Below, in pieces: positions 35,485 through 44,200 of a stretch of 64,000 nucleotides of DNA; position 1 is the stretch's first letter, and each line of letters opens with the position of its first letter. Both the position numbers and the translations under genes were made by a program. Under the pieces are notes generated by a model. That model was not told where the DNA came from and did no database searches. It worked only from the letters and a program-made list of their open reading frames with translations. Source of the DNA: Streptomyces collinus (lineage in GTDB: Bacteria > Actinomycetota > Actinomycetes > Streptomycetales > Streptomycetaceae); the NCBI RefSeq assembly GCF_031348265.1, contig NZ_CP133771.1:6882001-6946000 (forward strand), written 5' to 3'.

Positions 35485-35802
35485 ATGGGAGAGCCCCCGT
35501 CGGGCCTGTTCCGTTCGTGGCTCCACTCCTACGAGGAGGACCACGAGGACGTACGGGTCTACCGGCCCGACGACTTCCCCTTCCCGCCCGCGCGCGGGCG
35601 CCGCGGCATGGAGTTCGCCCCCGACGGCACCTTCGTCGACCACCCGCTGGGACGCGGTGACGCCCCCGGCGCCGTGCCCGGCCGCTGGCGGCTCGTGCGG
35701 GACCGCCGCATCGAGCTGACCTTCGGGGGCGCCCGCCCGGACCGGGAGCTGGAGATCGTGCACTGCGACGCGGACGTCCTCCAGGTGCGGCGCCTGACCT
35801 GA
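35485..35802 (+). CDS. Small conserved-looking hypothetical protein
   Basis: This 105-residue soluble protein contains several aromatic and charged residues ('LFRSWLHSYEEDHEDVRVYR', 'WRLVRDRRIELTF') and a regular strand pattern suggesting a small beta-barrel or lipocalin-like domain. The ATG has a good ribosome-binding site ('gaggtg', eight bases away). The upstream 200 bases, shared with the divergent M43 gene, include an A+T-richer stretch at 35408-35445 that may hold the promoters. I do not recognise the family. Confidence 0.6.
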   Translation: MGEPPSGLFRSWLHSYEEDHEDVRVYRPDDFPFPPARGRRGMEFAPDGTFVDHPLGRGDAPGAVPGRWRLVRDRRIELTFGGARPDRELEIVHCDADVLQVRRLT

Positions 35803-35882
35803 CGGGTGCCCCTGACACGGGCCCCCCGAGAGGCTGACGCGGAGCACCTGACACGGCGGGTGTCTGACGAGGGGCAGCGAAA

Positions 35883-35914
35883 GGCCCGTTGGTTGCCCCG
35901 GCAACCAACGGGCC
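35883..35914 (-). terminator. Rho-independent terminator of the MMPL gene
   Basis: Arms 35883-35896 and 35901-35914 are perfectly complementary over 14 bp with a CCCG tetraloop. On the minus strand the hairpin is followed by TTT. It starts 19 bases after the MMPL stop and may also end the small plus-strand transcript. Confidence 0.85.
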
Positions 35915-35933
35915 CTCGACCCCGCCGCGGAGA

Positions 35934-38186
35934 TCAGACCTTGAGGGGCTCGCCCTCGTCGTCCCGCGCCACCGGTGCGGCGACCGCCTGCGGCGTCTCG
36001 TCGTGCGTGAGGTCCGGCAGCCGGTGCAGCCACTTCGGCAGGTACCAGTTGCGCTCGCCGAGCAGCGCCATCACGGCCGGCAGCAGCACGCCCCGGATGA
36101 TCGTCGCGTCGATGAGCACCGCCGCCGCGAGGCCGACGCCCATCTGCTTCATGGACTGCATGGACAGCGTCCCGAAGATCGCGAACACGGCGACCATGAT
36201 GACCGCGGCACTGGTGACCACCCCGGCCGTGGTGACCACGCCGTGCCGGATCGCGTCCTTCGTCTCCAGCCCCCGCAGCCGCGCCTCGCGGATCCGGGAG
36301 ACCACGAACACGTGGTAGTCCATGGACAGGCCGAACAGGATCACGAAGAGGAACAGCGGCAGCCAGGTGATGATCGCGCCGACGCCCTCCGCGCCCACCA
36401 GGGACGCGCCCCAGCCGTGCTGGAAGACGGCGACGAGGATGCCGTACGCCGCGCCCACCGACAGCAGGTTCAGCACGATCGACGTGACGGCGATGGTCAG
36501 CGAGCGGAACGACAGCAGCATCAGCGCGAAGGCGAAGACCACGACGAACGCGAACACCGGGACGACGGCACCCGCCAACTGGTCGTTGAAGTCCTTGGAT
36601 CCCGCGACCTGCCCGGTGATGGGCGCCTCGACCCCGTCGACCTTGCCGAGCGTGGCCGGGCGCACCTCGTCACGCAGCTTGTCCAGGCTCGCGCCCGCCT
36701 TGTCCAGATCGGAACCGCCGACGAGCGGGACGTAGACGAACGCGATGTTCTGCGCGTCGTGCAGCTTGATCTCCACCGGACCGCGCGAGGCGCCCGAACT
36801 GATCGCCCGGTCACGGAAGTCGGCGAGCGCGGACTTCACCTCGGGCGCGTTGATGTCGGCCGCCTTCACGACCACCTCGGCCGGCTCGGAACCGCCCGGG
36901 AAGGCCTCGTTGAGCCGGTTGTACGTCTGGACGATCGGCAGCGAGTCGCCGAACTCCTGGTCCAGCGTGAGCTGCTGCGTCTTCATACCGAGCGCGGGAG
37001 CCGCGATGGCCAGCAGCGCTCCGGTCGCGACCGCCACCGCGATCACCGGCCGGGCGAGGACGCGCCGCAGCACGGCCGTCCAGAACCGGCTGTCCTGACT
37101 GCCGCCGCTCTTCCTGCGCCGGCGCAGGAACGGGATGCGGCCCTTCTCGACGCGCTCGCCGAGCAGCGACAGCAGCGCGGGCAGCACCGTCACGGACCCC
37201 ACCATCGCCACGGCCACCACCATCAGCGACGCCAGGCCCATCGCCTCGAACTCGGCGAGGCCGGTGAACAGCATGCCCGCCATCGCCACGCACACGGTGA
37301 CACCCGAGACGACGATCGCCCGGCCACTGGTCGCGGCGGCGATCCGGAGGGCCGTCTGCGCGTCGCGGCCGGCCTCGCGCTCCTCGCGCTCGCGGCGCAG
37401 GTAGAACAGGCAGTAGTCGACGCCGACGGCCAGACCGACCAGCAGCATCACGGAGTTCGCGGTGTCGCTCATCGGCATCACGTGGCTGACGACGCCCATC
37501 AGACCCATCGTCGCCATGATCGCGGTGATCGCCAGCACCACCGGCAGCAGCGCCGCGACCAGCGCGCCGAACGCGATCAGCAGGATGCCGAAGGCCACCG
37601 GCACCGCGGAGTACTCGGCCTTCTTGAAGTCGTCGCCGAACGCGTCGTCGAACGTCTTCATCATGCTGGCGCCGCCGATCTCCTCGATCCGCAGCGCCTC
37701 GTGGTCCTGCTGGACACCCTCGACGGCCTTCAGCACCGGCTCGACCCGCTCGCCGGCGGTGTCCGGCTCACCGCGCATGTCGAACTGCACGAGCGCGCTG
37801 CGGCCGTCCTTCGAGATCGTCTTCGTGTCGTACGGCGAGGCCACCTCGGTGACCCGGCCGGTCCCCTCGACCGCCCGCACGACGGCGTCGACGGCGTCCC
37901 GGAACTCGGCGTCCGTCGCCTTCAGGTCACCGCCCTTGGCCTGGATCAGTACGTTCTCACTGGCCGGCTCGTCGATCCCGGCGTCCTCGATGATCCGCGC
38001 GGCGGTGTGCGTCTCGCCCTTCAGCTGGTCGCTGTCCTTGACGTCGACCCGGCCCGCTGCCGAACCGAGCCCCATCGCCAGGACGACGAACAGCACCCAG
38101 ATACCGACGGCAGCCCATCGGTGCCGGGCGCTCCAGCCGCCGGCCCGGGCGGCGAGGCCCCGCACCCGTATGTCTCCGTTCCCCAT
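35934..38186 (-). CDS. MMPL family RND-type transporter
   Basis: This 750-residue transporter has two repeats of an extracytoplasmic domain followed by hydrophobic bundles. The first transmembrane helix is at about 22-45, a loop domain covers 50-170, helices run from 175 to about 320 ('VGLAVGVDYCLFYLRREREE' is the conserved proton-relay helix), and a second set follows a loop at about 400-540 ('GLSMDYHVFVVSRIREARLR'). MMPL proteins export lipids, polyketides or other hydrophobic compounds. Substrate unknown. I chose the ATG at 38186, with 'gaggggg' about 12 bases upstream. An extension to 38267 is Arg/Gly-rich and less likely. Confidence 0.93.
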   Translation of the reverse strand: MGNGDIRVRGLAARAGGWSARHRWAAVGIWVLFVVLAMGLGSAAGRVDVKDSDQLKGETHTAARIIEDAGIDEPASENVLIQAKGGDLKATDAEFRDAVDAVVRAVEGTGRVTEVASPYDTKTISKDGRSALVQFDMRGEPDTAGERVEPVLKAVEGVQQDHEALRIEEIGGASMMKTFDDAFGDDFKKAEYSAVPVAFGILLIAFGALVAALLPVVLAITAIMATMGLMGVVSHVMPMSDTANSVMLLVGLAVGVDYCLFYLRREREEREAGRDAQTALRIAAATSGRAIVVSGVTVCVAMAGMLFTGLAEFEAMGLASLMVVAVAMVGSVTVLPALLSLLGERVEKGRIPFLRRRRKSGGSQDSRFWTAVLRRVLARPVIAVAVATGALLAIAAPALGMKTQQLTLDQEFGDSLPIVQTYNRLNEAFPGGSEPAEVVVKAADINAPEVKSALADFRDRAISSGASRGPVEIKLHDAQNIAFVYVPLVGGSDLDKAGASLDKLRDEVRPATLGKVDGVEAPITGQVAGSKDFNDQLAGAVVPVFAFVVVFAFALMLLSFRSLTIAVTSIVLNLLSVGAAYGILVAVFQHGWGASLVGAEGVGAIITWLPLFLFVILFGLSMDYHVFVVSRIREARLRGLETKDAIRHGVVTTAGVVTSAAVIMVAVFAIFGTLSMQSMKQMGVGLAAAVLIDATIIRGVLLPAVMALLGERNWYLPKWLHRLPDLTHDETPQAVAAPVARDDEGEPLKV

Positions 38187-38472
38187 GACGGGCTTGCCCC
38201 CTCGAGATGCGGTGGCGGCCCCCTGCCGCCCCCTTTCGCTTCGAAGATATGGGCCGGATAAAGCCATCTCGTCGTGCTGTCCGGTGAAGTGGCGGGGCCC
38301 GGACTCATCCCCATGGAGCGAGTCCTCTCCCCACTGGGGAGGACCCCCAAGGACCGTGGCCCCTTACACCTATCGCCAGACATTCCGGGCTCCTCGGGTG
38401 TGTGGATCCTGAGCAGACGGTTGTGCCCCCCGAAGACGGGTGAGTAACTTACGGGGCCGGGCAGCTGCCCGC
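38187..38472. other. Non-coding divergent region between MMPL and DUF1697 genes
   Basis: This 286-base stretch lies upstream of both genes and must hold the MMPL promoter. No gene is visible, and there are no repeats beyond the adjoining hairpin at 38473-38513. Confidence 0.4.
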
Positions 38473-38513
38473 GGCGGCCGTCGTGCCCACCCCCACGGGG
38501 CACGACGGCCGCC
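38473..38513 (+). terminator. Strong hairpin immediately upstream of the DUF1697 gene
   Basis: Arms 38473-38488 and 38498-38513 pair perfectly over 16 bp with a 9-base loop and are followed by 'tta'. It ends 13 bases before the ATG. The sequence TATCGT (38515-38520), which ends six bases before the ATG, can serve as a leaderless -10 box, so the hairpin may insulate this promoter from upstream transcription. Confidence 0.7.
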
Positions 38514-38526
38514 TTATCGTGAGCGG

Positions 38527-39075
38527 ATGACGACGACATACGCGGCCCTGCTGCGCGGAATCAACGTGGGCGGCAGCCGGAAGGTCCCCATGGCGGACCT
38601 GCGCACGCTCCTGGCGGACCTCGGCCACGACGACGTCCGCACCTACCTGCAGAGCGGCCAGGCCGTGTTCTCCTCCGGCCAGGGCAGCGAGGCGTCACTG
38701 GCCGTCGAGATCGCGCAGGCCATCGAGAAGCGCTTCGGTTTCGGCGTCGACGTGATCGTGCGCGACCACGCCTATCTGCGGTCGATCGCCGACGCCTGCC
38801 CGTTCCCGGCCGCCGACCTGGAGCCTAAGCAGCTCCACGTCACCTACTTCTCCGCCCCCGTCACCCCCGAACGCTTCACGGAGATCGACCAGGACGCCTA
38901 CCTCCCCGAGGAGTTCCGCCTCGGCGACCGGGCCCTGTACCTGTACGCCCCGAACGGTCTGGGCCGCTCCAAGCTGGCCGAGCACCTGTCGAAACCGCGC
39001 ATCAACAAGGGCGTGATCGCCACGACCCGCAACTGGAACACCGTCGTCAAGCTGGTGGAGATGACAGGTGCCTGA
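38527..39075 (+). CDS. DUF1697 family protein
   Basis: This 182-residue cytoplasmic protein has the DUF1697 signature at the N-terminus ('YAALLRGINVGGSRKVPMAD', then 'LRTYLQSGQAVF'-like sequence reading 'VRTYLQSGQAVFSS') and the C-terminal 'ATTRNWNTVVKLVEM'. The function of the family is unknown; it is widespread in bacteria. The ATG has no Shine-Dalgarno sequence and a TATCGT box six bases upstream, suggesting leaderless expression. The next gene overlaps its end by eight bases. Confidence 0.9.
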   Translation: MTTTYAALLRGINVGGSRKVPMADLRTLLADLGHDDVRTYLQSGQAVFSSGQGSEASLAVEIAQAIEKRFGFGVDVIVRDHAYLRSIADACPFPAADLEPKQLHVTYFSAPVTPERFTEIDQDAYLPEEFRLGDRALYLYAPNGLGRSKLAEHLSKPRINKGVIATTRNWNTVVKLVEMTGA

Positions 39076-39442
39076 GCGCAACCCGGCCGTCGAAGCCGCG
39101 ATGGAGGGCGAACTCGCCCTGCTCACCCCGACGGTCCGCCATTCGCCCGAGCGGGTCGGGGCGCTGCTGCACCCCGACTTCCACGAGTTCGGAGCCTCCG
39201 GCAGGCACTGGAGCCGGGCCGCCATCATCGCCTCCCTGGCCGCCACCGCCGAGCCCGGCGCCGAGCCCGTCGCCGTCTCCGCCCTGAGAGGTGTGCAGCT
39301 CGCCCCGGACCTGGTCCACCTCACCTACGACACCGAGTACGACGGCAGCCGCGCCCACCGCAGTTCGCTGTGGCGGCGTACGGAGGGCCGCTGGCTGCTC
39401 TGGTTCCACCAGGCGACCCCGTTCAGCGCACGGGCGACGTGA
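39068..39442 (+). CDS. SnoaL/DUF4440-type NTF2-like protein
   Basis: This 124-residue protein is predicted to have the cone-shaped NTF2 fold: 'AAMEGELALLTPTVRHSPER', 'LLHPDFHEFGASGRHWSRA' and the final strand 'WRRTEGRWLLWFHQATPF'. Family members bind small molecules or act as minor enzymes; no function can be assigned. The GTG start at 39068 lies within the end of the DUF1697 gene, eight bases after GGAG, so it is translationally coupled to it. Confidence 0.85.
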   Translation: MPERNPAVEAAMEGELALLTPTVRHSPERVGALLHPDFHEFGASGRHWSRAAIIASLAATAEPGAEPVAVSALRGVQLAPDLVHLTYDTEYDGSRAHRSSLWRRTEGRWLLWFHQATPFSARAT

Positions 39443-39640
39443 CCCGGCGGTCCCCCGGGTAGCGCGTGTCGTGGTCCGCTGCGTCGCTCATGACGGGACC
39501 GGCCTGCCCCTGGGGGCAAGGCCAACCCGTCGGCCCTTCCCGTGAACGCGCCCGTCGCCCCCTGCGTACCTACGGACGGACGGCACGAGAACGGAGTCTC
39601 GCGAGAGGAATCGCACGGCGACCGACAGGAGCCCGCAGTC

Positions 39641-40468
39641 ATGAGCGACACGAACCTCGTCTACACCTACGCGGTCCTGCGCCGCACCCCCGAGGCCGCC
39701 GCGGCCACGGCCCACCTGCGCGGTGTCGCCGGGGAGCCGATCCACCTGGTCGACCCGGCCGTCAGCGGCCCCCAGCTCGCCTTCGCCGTCGGCCACGTCC
39801 CGCCGGCCGACTACGCAGACGCTCCCCTCCAGGCCCACCTCGCCGACGTGGACTGGCTGGAGGCCACGGTCCGTACCCACCACGCCGTGGTGGCCGCCCT
39901 GGTCGCCTCCGGCGCCGCCGTACTGCCCCTGCGCCTGGCCACCGTCTACCGCGACGAGGACCGCGCCCGGCAGGCCCTCGACACCCGCCGCGGCTACTTC
40001 CTCTCCCTCCTCGACCGCCTCACGGGCCATGTCGAACTCGGCGTCAAGATCTACGCGGCCCCGGACATCACCCCGCCCGAGGCCGACCCGGATCCAGTGC
40101 AGGACCCGGTCACCGGCCTCGGAGTGGGCCGCGCCTACCAGGTGATCCGCCGCCGCAGACAGCGCCGGAACGAGGAGGCCTGGCGCACGGTCGCCCATGC
40201 CGCGGCCCGCCTCACCGACACGGCCGGCGCACTCGCCGTCGACCGCGTCGCCCACACCCCCGAACGCGGCAGCCTGGCGGGTACGGCCCCCGGTACCAAC
40301 GTCGCCAACGACGCCTACCTCGTCCCGGCCGACCGCGTCGTCGCCTTCCGCGCGGGCATCCTCGCGGCAGCCCAGGGCGTCCCCGGTCTCCGTGTGGAGA
40401 TCACCGGCCCCTGGGCCCCGTACTCCTTCGCCCTCCAGCCGGAACCCCACGAGGAACCGGCGGCGTGA
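39641..40468 (+). CDS. GvpL/GvpF family protein, orphan
   Basis: This 275-residue protein matches the GvpL/GvpF gas-vesicle accessory family: an N-terminal 'VYTYAVLRR', 'HHAVVAALVASGAAVLPLRL' followed by 'ATVYRD', and a C-terminal domain ending in 'ITGPWAPYSFA'. In gas-vesicle clusters these proteins assist assembly. Here no GvpA, GvpN or other gvp gene is nearby, so it either acts elsewhere or has another role. I chose the ATG at 39641 ('MSDTNLVYTY'), behind 'aggagcccgcagtc'. It ends three bases before the stop of the convergent hydrolase gene. Confidence 0.88.
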   Translation: MSDTNLVYTYAVLRRTPEAAAATAHLRGVAGEPIHLVDPAVSGPQLAFAVGHVPPADYADAPLQAHLADVDWLEATVRTHHAVVAALVASGAAVLPLRLATVYRDEDRARQALDTRRGYFLSLLDRLTGHVELGVKIYAAPDITPPEADPDPVQDPVTGLGVGRAYQVIRRRRQRRNEEAWRTVAHAAARLTDTAGALAVDRVAHTPERGSLAGTAPGTNVANDAYLVPADRVVAFRAGILAAAQGVPGLRVEITGPWAPYSFALQPEPHEEPAA

Positions 40469-40471
40469 CGG

Positions 40472-41281
40472 TCACTCCGTCCGCAAGCCCGCCGTGATGG
40501 TTTCGGCCACCGTGCGGTGACGCAGGTAGTCGCGCACGCCGTGCGGCCAGGCCGGCGCGATGCTGATCTCCGGCAGTTCCTCGACGCCCGGGAACACCCG
40601 GGCCAGTTCCCCCTTGGGGATGGCCACGAAGTCCCCGGCATCGGCGACGTTCACCCACCGCCGCACGGCCGCGGGCCCCATGCCCTTCCCGTCGCACGGG
40701 ACGGGGTCGAGGCGGTGGAACACCGCGTGGGGGAGCGCCAGCGGCGAACCGAGCGTGAGCAGCAGCCTCACGTCCAGTTCGCCCGCCAGTTCGTGCAGGG
40801 CCTCGTAGGCGACGACGCTGCCCAGCGAGTGCGCGACGACGACGTCGGGCCGGTGCCGGAGCAGTGCTCCCCGCACTCGCTCGCGCACCGCCGCACGCCG
40901 GCCGGCGAAGTAGCGTCCCACCTCGGGGAAGAACATCCGGACCGTCTTCTCGACGACGGCGGGGCGCTGCCCGGATCGCCGAGCGACCTGCCCGCAGACC
41001 CACCGGACCCAGCCGGTCGCCCGCCCCTGCACACCGCTCGGGTCGACCCCCCAGGCCCGCGCCCACTGCTCGATCAGCTCCACGTCGGCGTCGTCCAGCT
41101 CGTCGCTCTGCCGCTCGCTGCGCAGGAGGTCGGCGTAGTAGGCGGTTTCGAGATCGAGCCCGGGGATCCTGTCACCGAGAGCTTCCAGCCAGTCCGCGCG
41201 CAGGCGCTTGGCGCCGAGGTCGGGGGTGGTGTCGGCGGCTTTGTAGTTGCGGACGCCGTGGATGCCGAGAAGGCGGGTCAT
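40472..41281 (-). CDS. Alpha/beta hydrolase, partner of the caspase-NTPase-WD40 protein
   Basis: This 269-residue soluble hydrolase has an N-terminal oxyanion-type motif 'LLGIHGVRNYK' and the nucleophile elbow 'VVVAHSLGSVVAYEAL' (Ser152). A C-terminal His is present in 'WPHGVRDYLRH'. The fold resembles lipases and esterases, with a helical insertion at about 60-135. Its ATG overlaps the stop of the caspase gene by four bases (ATGA), so the two are translated together. In conflict systems of this kind, a lipase-like partner can act as a toxic effector or be activated by the protease. That is an inference from context; activity is not shown by sequence. Confidence 0.85.
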   Translation of the reverse strand: MTRLLGIHGVRNYKAADTTPDLGAKRLRADWLEALGDRIPGLDLETAYYADLLRSERQSDELDDADVELIEQWARAWGVDPSGVQGRATGWVRWVCGQVARRSGQRPAVVEKTVRMFFPEVGRYFAGRRAAVRERVRGALLRHRPDVVVAHSLGSVVAYEALHELAGELDVRLLLTLGSPLALPHAVFHRLDPVPCDGKGMGPAAVRRWVNVADAGDFVAIPKGELARVFPGVEELPEISIAPAWPHGVRDYLRHRTVAETITAGLRTE

Positions 41282-44200
41282 GGCAGCGGGGCCTCCGGTT
41301 CCGGGGGAGTGCAGCTGTAGGTGCCCAGGGCGCCGTCGACGACGACGTAGACGAGCTGAGGACCGGCGAACCCGAACGAGGACAACTGCCCGGCGACCGG
41401 GATCCTGGCGCAGAGGTTCAGCGTCCGGGCCTCGCGGACCTCGACGAACTGAACGCTCCCTCGCTGTCCGAGGGCCACGCCGATGAGCCTGCTGTCAGGA
41501 GAGAAGACGAGCGGCAGCAAGGAGGACGCCTTGCCGGACAGCCGGACGCTCCCGAAGTCCCGCAAGGGTGCCGGGTCGGTCGGGAAGACGTACAGCCGCT
41601 GGAACGACGTCGCTGCCAGCAGGGAGCCGTCGGGCGAGCTCGTGAGGTCCGAGAGCGGCTCCGCGCAGGACCAGTCGGCGATCTCCTCGCCAGTGACCGG
41701 GTTCCGCAGACTCAACAGCCTGTTGTCGGCGTCCTGGACGGCGATGAAGCTCCCGTCGGGTGAGCCGACGACGCGCTTGTCGAACTGCGGCAGCTGCGGT
41801 GGGGACGCCTCAACGGTGAGGCTCTTCCACAGCCGCAGATGGCCGTCTTCGTCGCCACTCACAAGGACCGAGGTGTCGGGATGCACGGCGATGGAGGCCG
41901 ACCTGGCCGCGACCGGCAGCCGGTTGACAACGTGCATCGACGCCGTGTCGACGACGTGGAACTCCTGCCAGCCGCCCACGACCAGGAGACTCCCGTCAGG
42001 GGTGAAGGCCAGGTCGTGGCCCGCCGACACGGCCACACTGCCGACCTTGCCGCGCGTGGCCACCGAGTACAGCGCGACGGGGCCGCCGGCTGCCGCTACG
42101 GCGACAAGGCCGCCGTCGGGGGAGAAGCACACCGATCGGGCGTACCTCTCGCCGTCCACGAGCGTGCGCCGGCCGTCCGTGAGGTCCCAGAGCGTTGTCC
42201 CGCGGGAAGAGCACACGGCCAGCAGGTACCCCACGGGGCTGAAGGCCACAGCCTGGAGCCTGGTGAGATCCTCCGTATCCCTGAGGTCCCACCGCGCCTC
42301 CTCGCACGGGTCGTCACCGGTGATGTCCCAGACCGAGACGCCGAGTTCCTCGCTGGCCACCGCGAGCCGACGGCTGTCGGACGAGAAGGTGAGTGCGGTC
42401 ACCGTGCCGGTTCCGTGCTGCCAGGGTGTTCCGGCCATCACACGGTTGTGCACGTCCCACAGCTGGACGCTCCGCGTGAACGAGCGTCTCGCGAAGGCGA
42501 GCAGCCGACCGTCCGGAGAGAAGGCCACCTTGTTGACCCCGGTGTGCGAGGTCCTGCCGAAGAGGGGCGCGACCGACTGCCAGGTCTCCGTTTCGAGCAC
42601 CTGCACACCACGGTTGGTCGCCGCGGCGAGCAGCGAGCCGTCCGGCGAGAAGGCGATGTCGTACACCGTGGTGCCTGCCGTCACCACGGAACGACTGTTG
42701 GAATTCACGTGGCCGCCGCTCGACCAGAGCAGTCGGCAGGCGGCGCCCTCCGGCTGGACGGCGGCGTCCTGCGCGATACGGCTGAACCGCTCCCTGGCGT
42801 CCGGCAACCCAAGCCGGTCGGCGTCGAAAGCGAACACTGACGCGCGCTCGGCGGCACCGCGCAACCGGGCGTGGGTGGCCCACGAGGCACTGAGCAGCCG
42901 CAGAAAGTCCGCAGCCTGCTCCGAGCGGACGAGGTCGAGAGCGCGATGGTCCGCACGGAGGTCGAACCGGACGAGGAAGTACGGATCGGTGAGCAGGGAC
43001 TCGGCATGGGCGACGGAGCGTGCCCGTGCGGCGTGCCCCAAGGCATGGCGCAGCACGTACGGTTCGCCCTCGGCGCCCTCCCACGAGTCGCCGTGTCCCG
43101 GCTCGTCCGACGTGTACGGTCCGACGAGTTCCGACAGCAGTCTTCCTTCGAGAGCGAGACTCCCCGCCTCGTCCAGCGGCTCCTCACTCGTCGGATGGTC
43201 GTGCAGGTAGTCGACCAGGCCCTGGTGGAAGAGCCGGTACAGCGTCTCGCCGCTCTGCGGGTCGCTCCCGTACCGCAGGAAGGGCGAGGCCTCCCACAGG
43301 GTGTCCTGGAAGTGGTGTTCGTCGAGGGAGTCGACGCCCAGAGCCCGCAAGCATCGCTTCAGGGTCGTGCGTGGCATGCCGTCACCGCGAGAGCGGGCCA
43401 GCACGGCGAGCACCGCCCGCATGTGCGGGTAGTCGTCGCGCCGTGTCTTCAGGATCGATTCCAGCAGCGCGGGCAGATGGGGCGACGCCGCCTTGGCGTA
43501 CATGTCGGCACCCACCTCGTCCCGGGGCGGGTACTTCAGGGTCAGCAGGAAATGGACGTACAGGCCGGCGAGCAGGAACGGCCCCCACGGTTCGTCCGGT
43601 CGGGCGCCGCGCACGATGTGCGCCGCGCCCTTCCTGGCCAGCAGTCCGGTGAACGGAGAGGACTCGCCCGTGGCGTAGGGCTCCCGGGTGGCGAGGAGCC
43701 GCTGGACGTAACGCTGGACGTCCTGCTCGACCGCGGCGAGTTCAGCGGAGTCCAGGTCGATGTGGACGCCGTCGATGTCGGCCGCCTCCTCCAGAGCCGA
43801 CAGCGCGATGACCACCTCCCGGCGGCCGCCCAGCAGGATCCTGCACGGCGCGCGGAGGGTCTGTTCACCCACTGACCGAGGTGCCAGAAGCTCGGCCACG
43901 AGACGGAGCACCGCCTGCGGCTCGGTGGACTCGTCCACGGCGTCGAGCACGATGAGGCGGTTCTTCTGCTCCCGGTCCAGCAGGAAGCGCAACGCCTCGG
44001 CCGTCTGAGGCGAAGTGCTCCACTCCCGGCCGCCCGCTTCCTGGTCATCTGCCTGCTGGGGCAGCCGGGCCCCTACCACGGCCGCGATGGCGGCGATCAC
44101 TTGCTGGGCCGACCGCTGCCGCGCATGCACCGCGACGACGTCCGGCACCTCGGGCAGGTCGAGCCCGGACGACTCCCACAACTCGCGGAAGCGCCGGCGC

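Noticed and set aside
39641..40468. Gas-vesicle gene cluster
   Set aside because: Only a single GvpL/GvpF-type gene is present.
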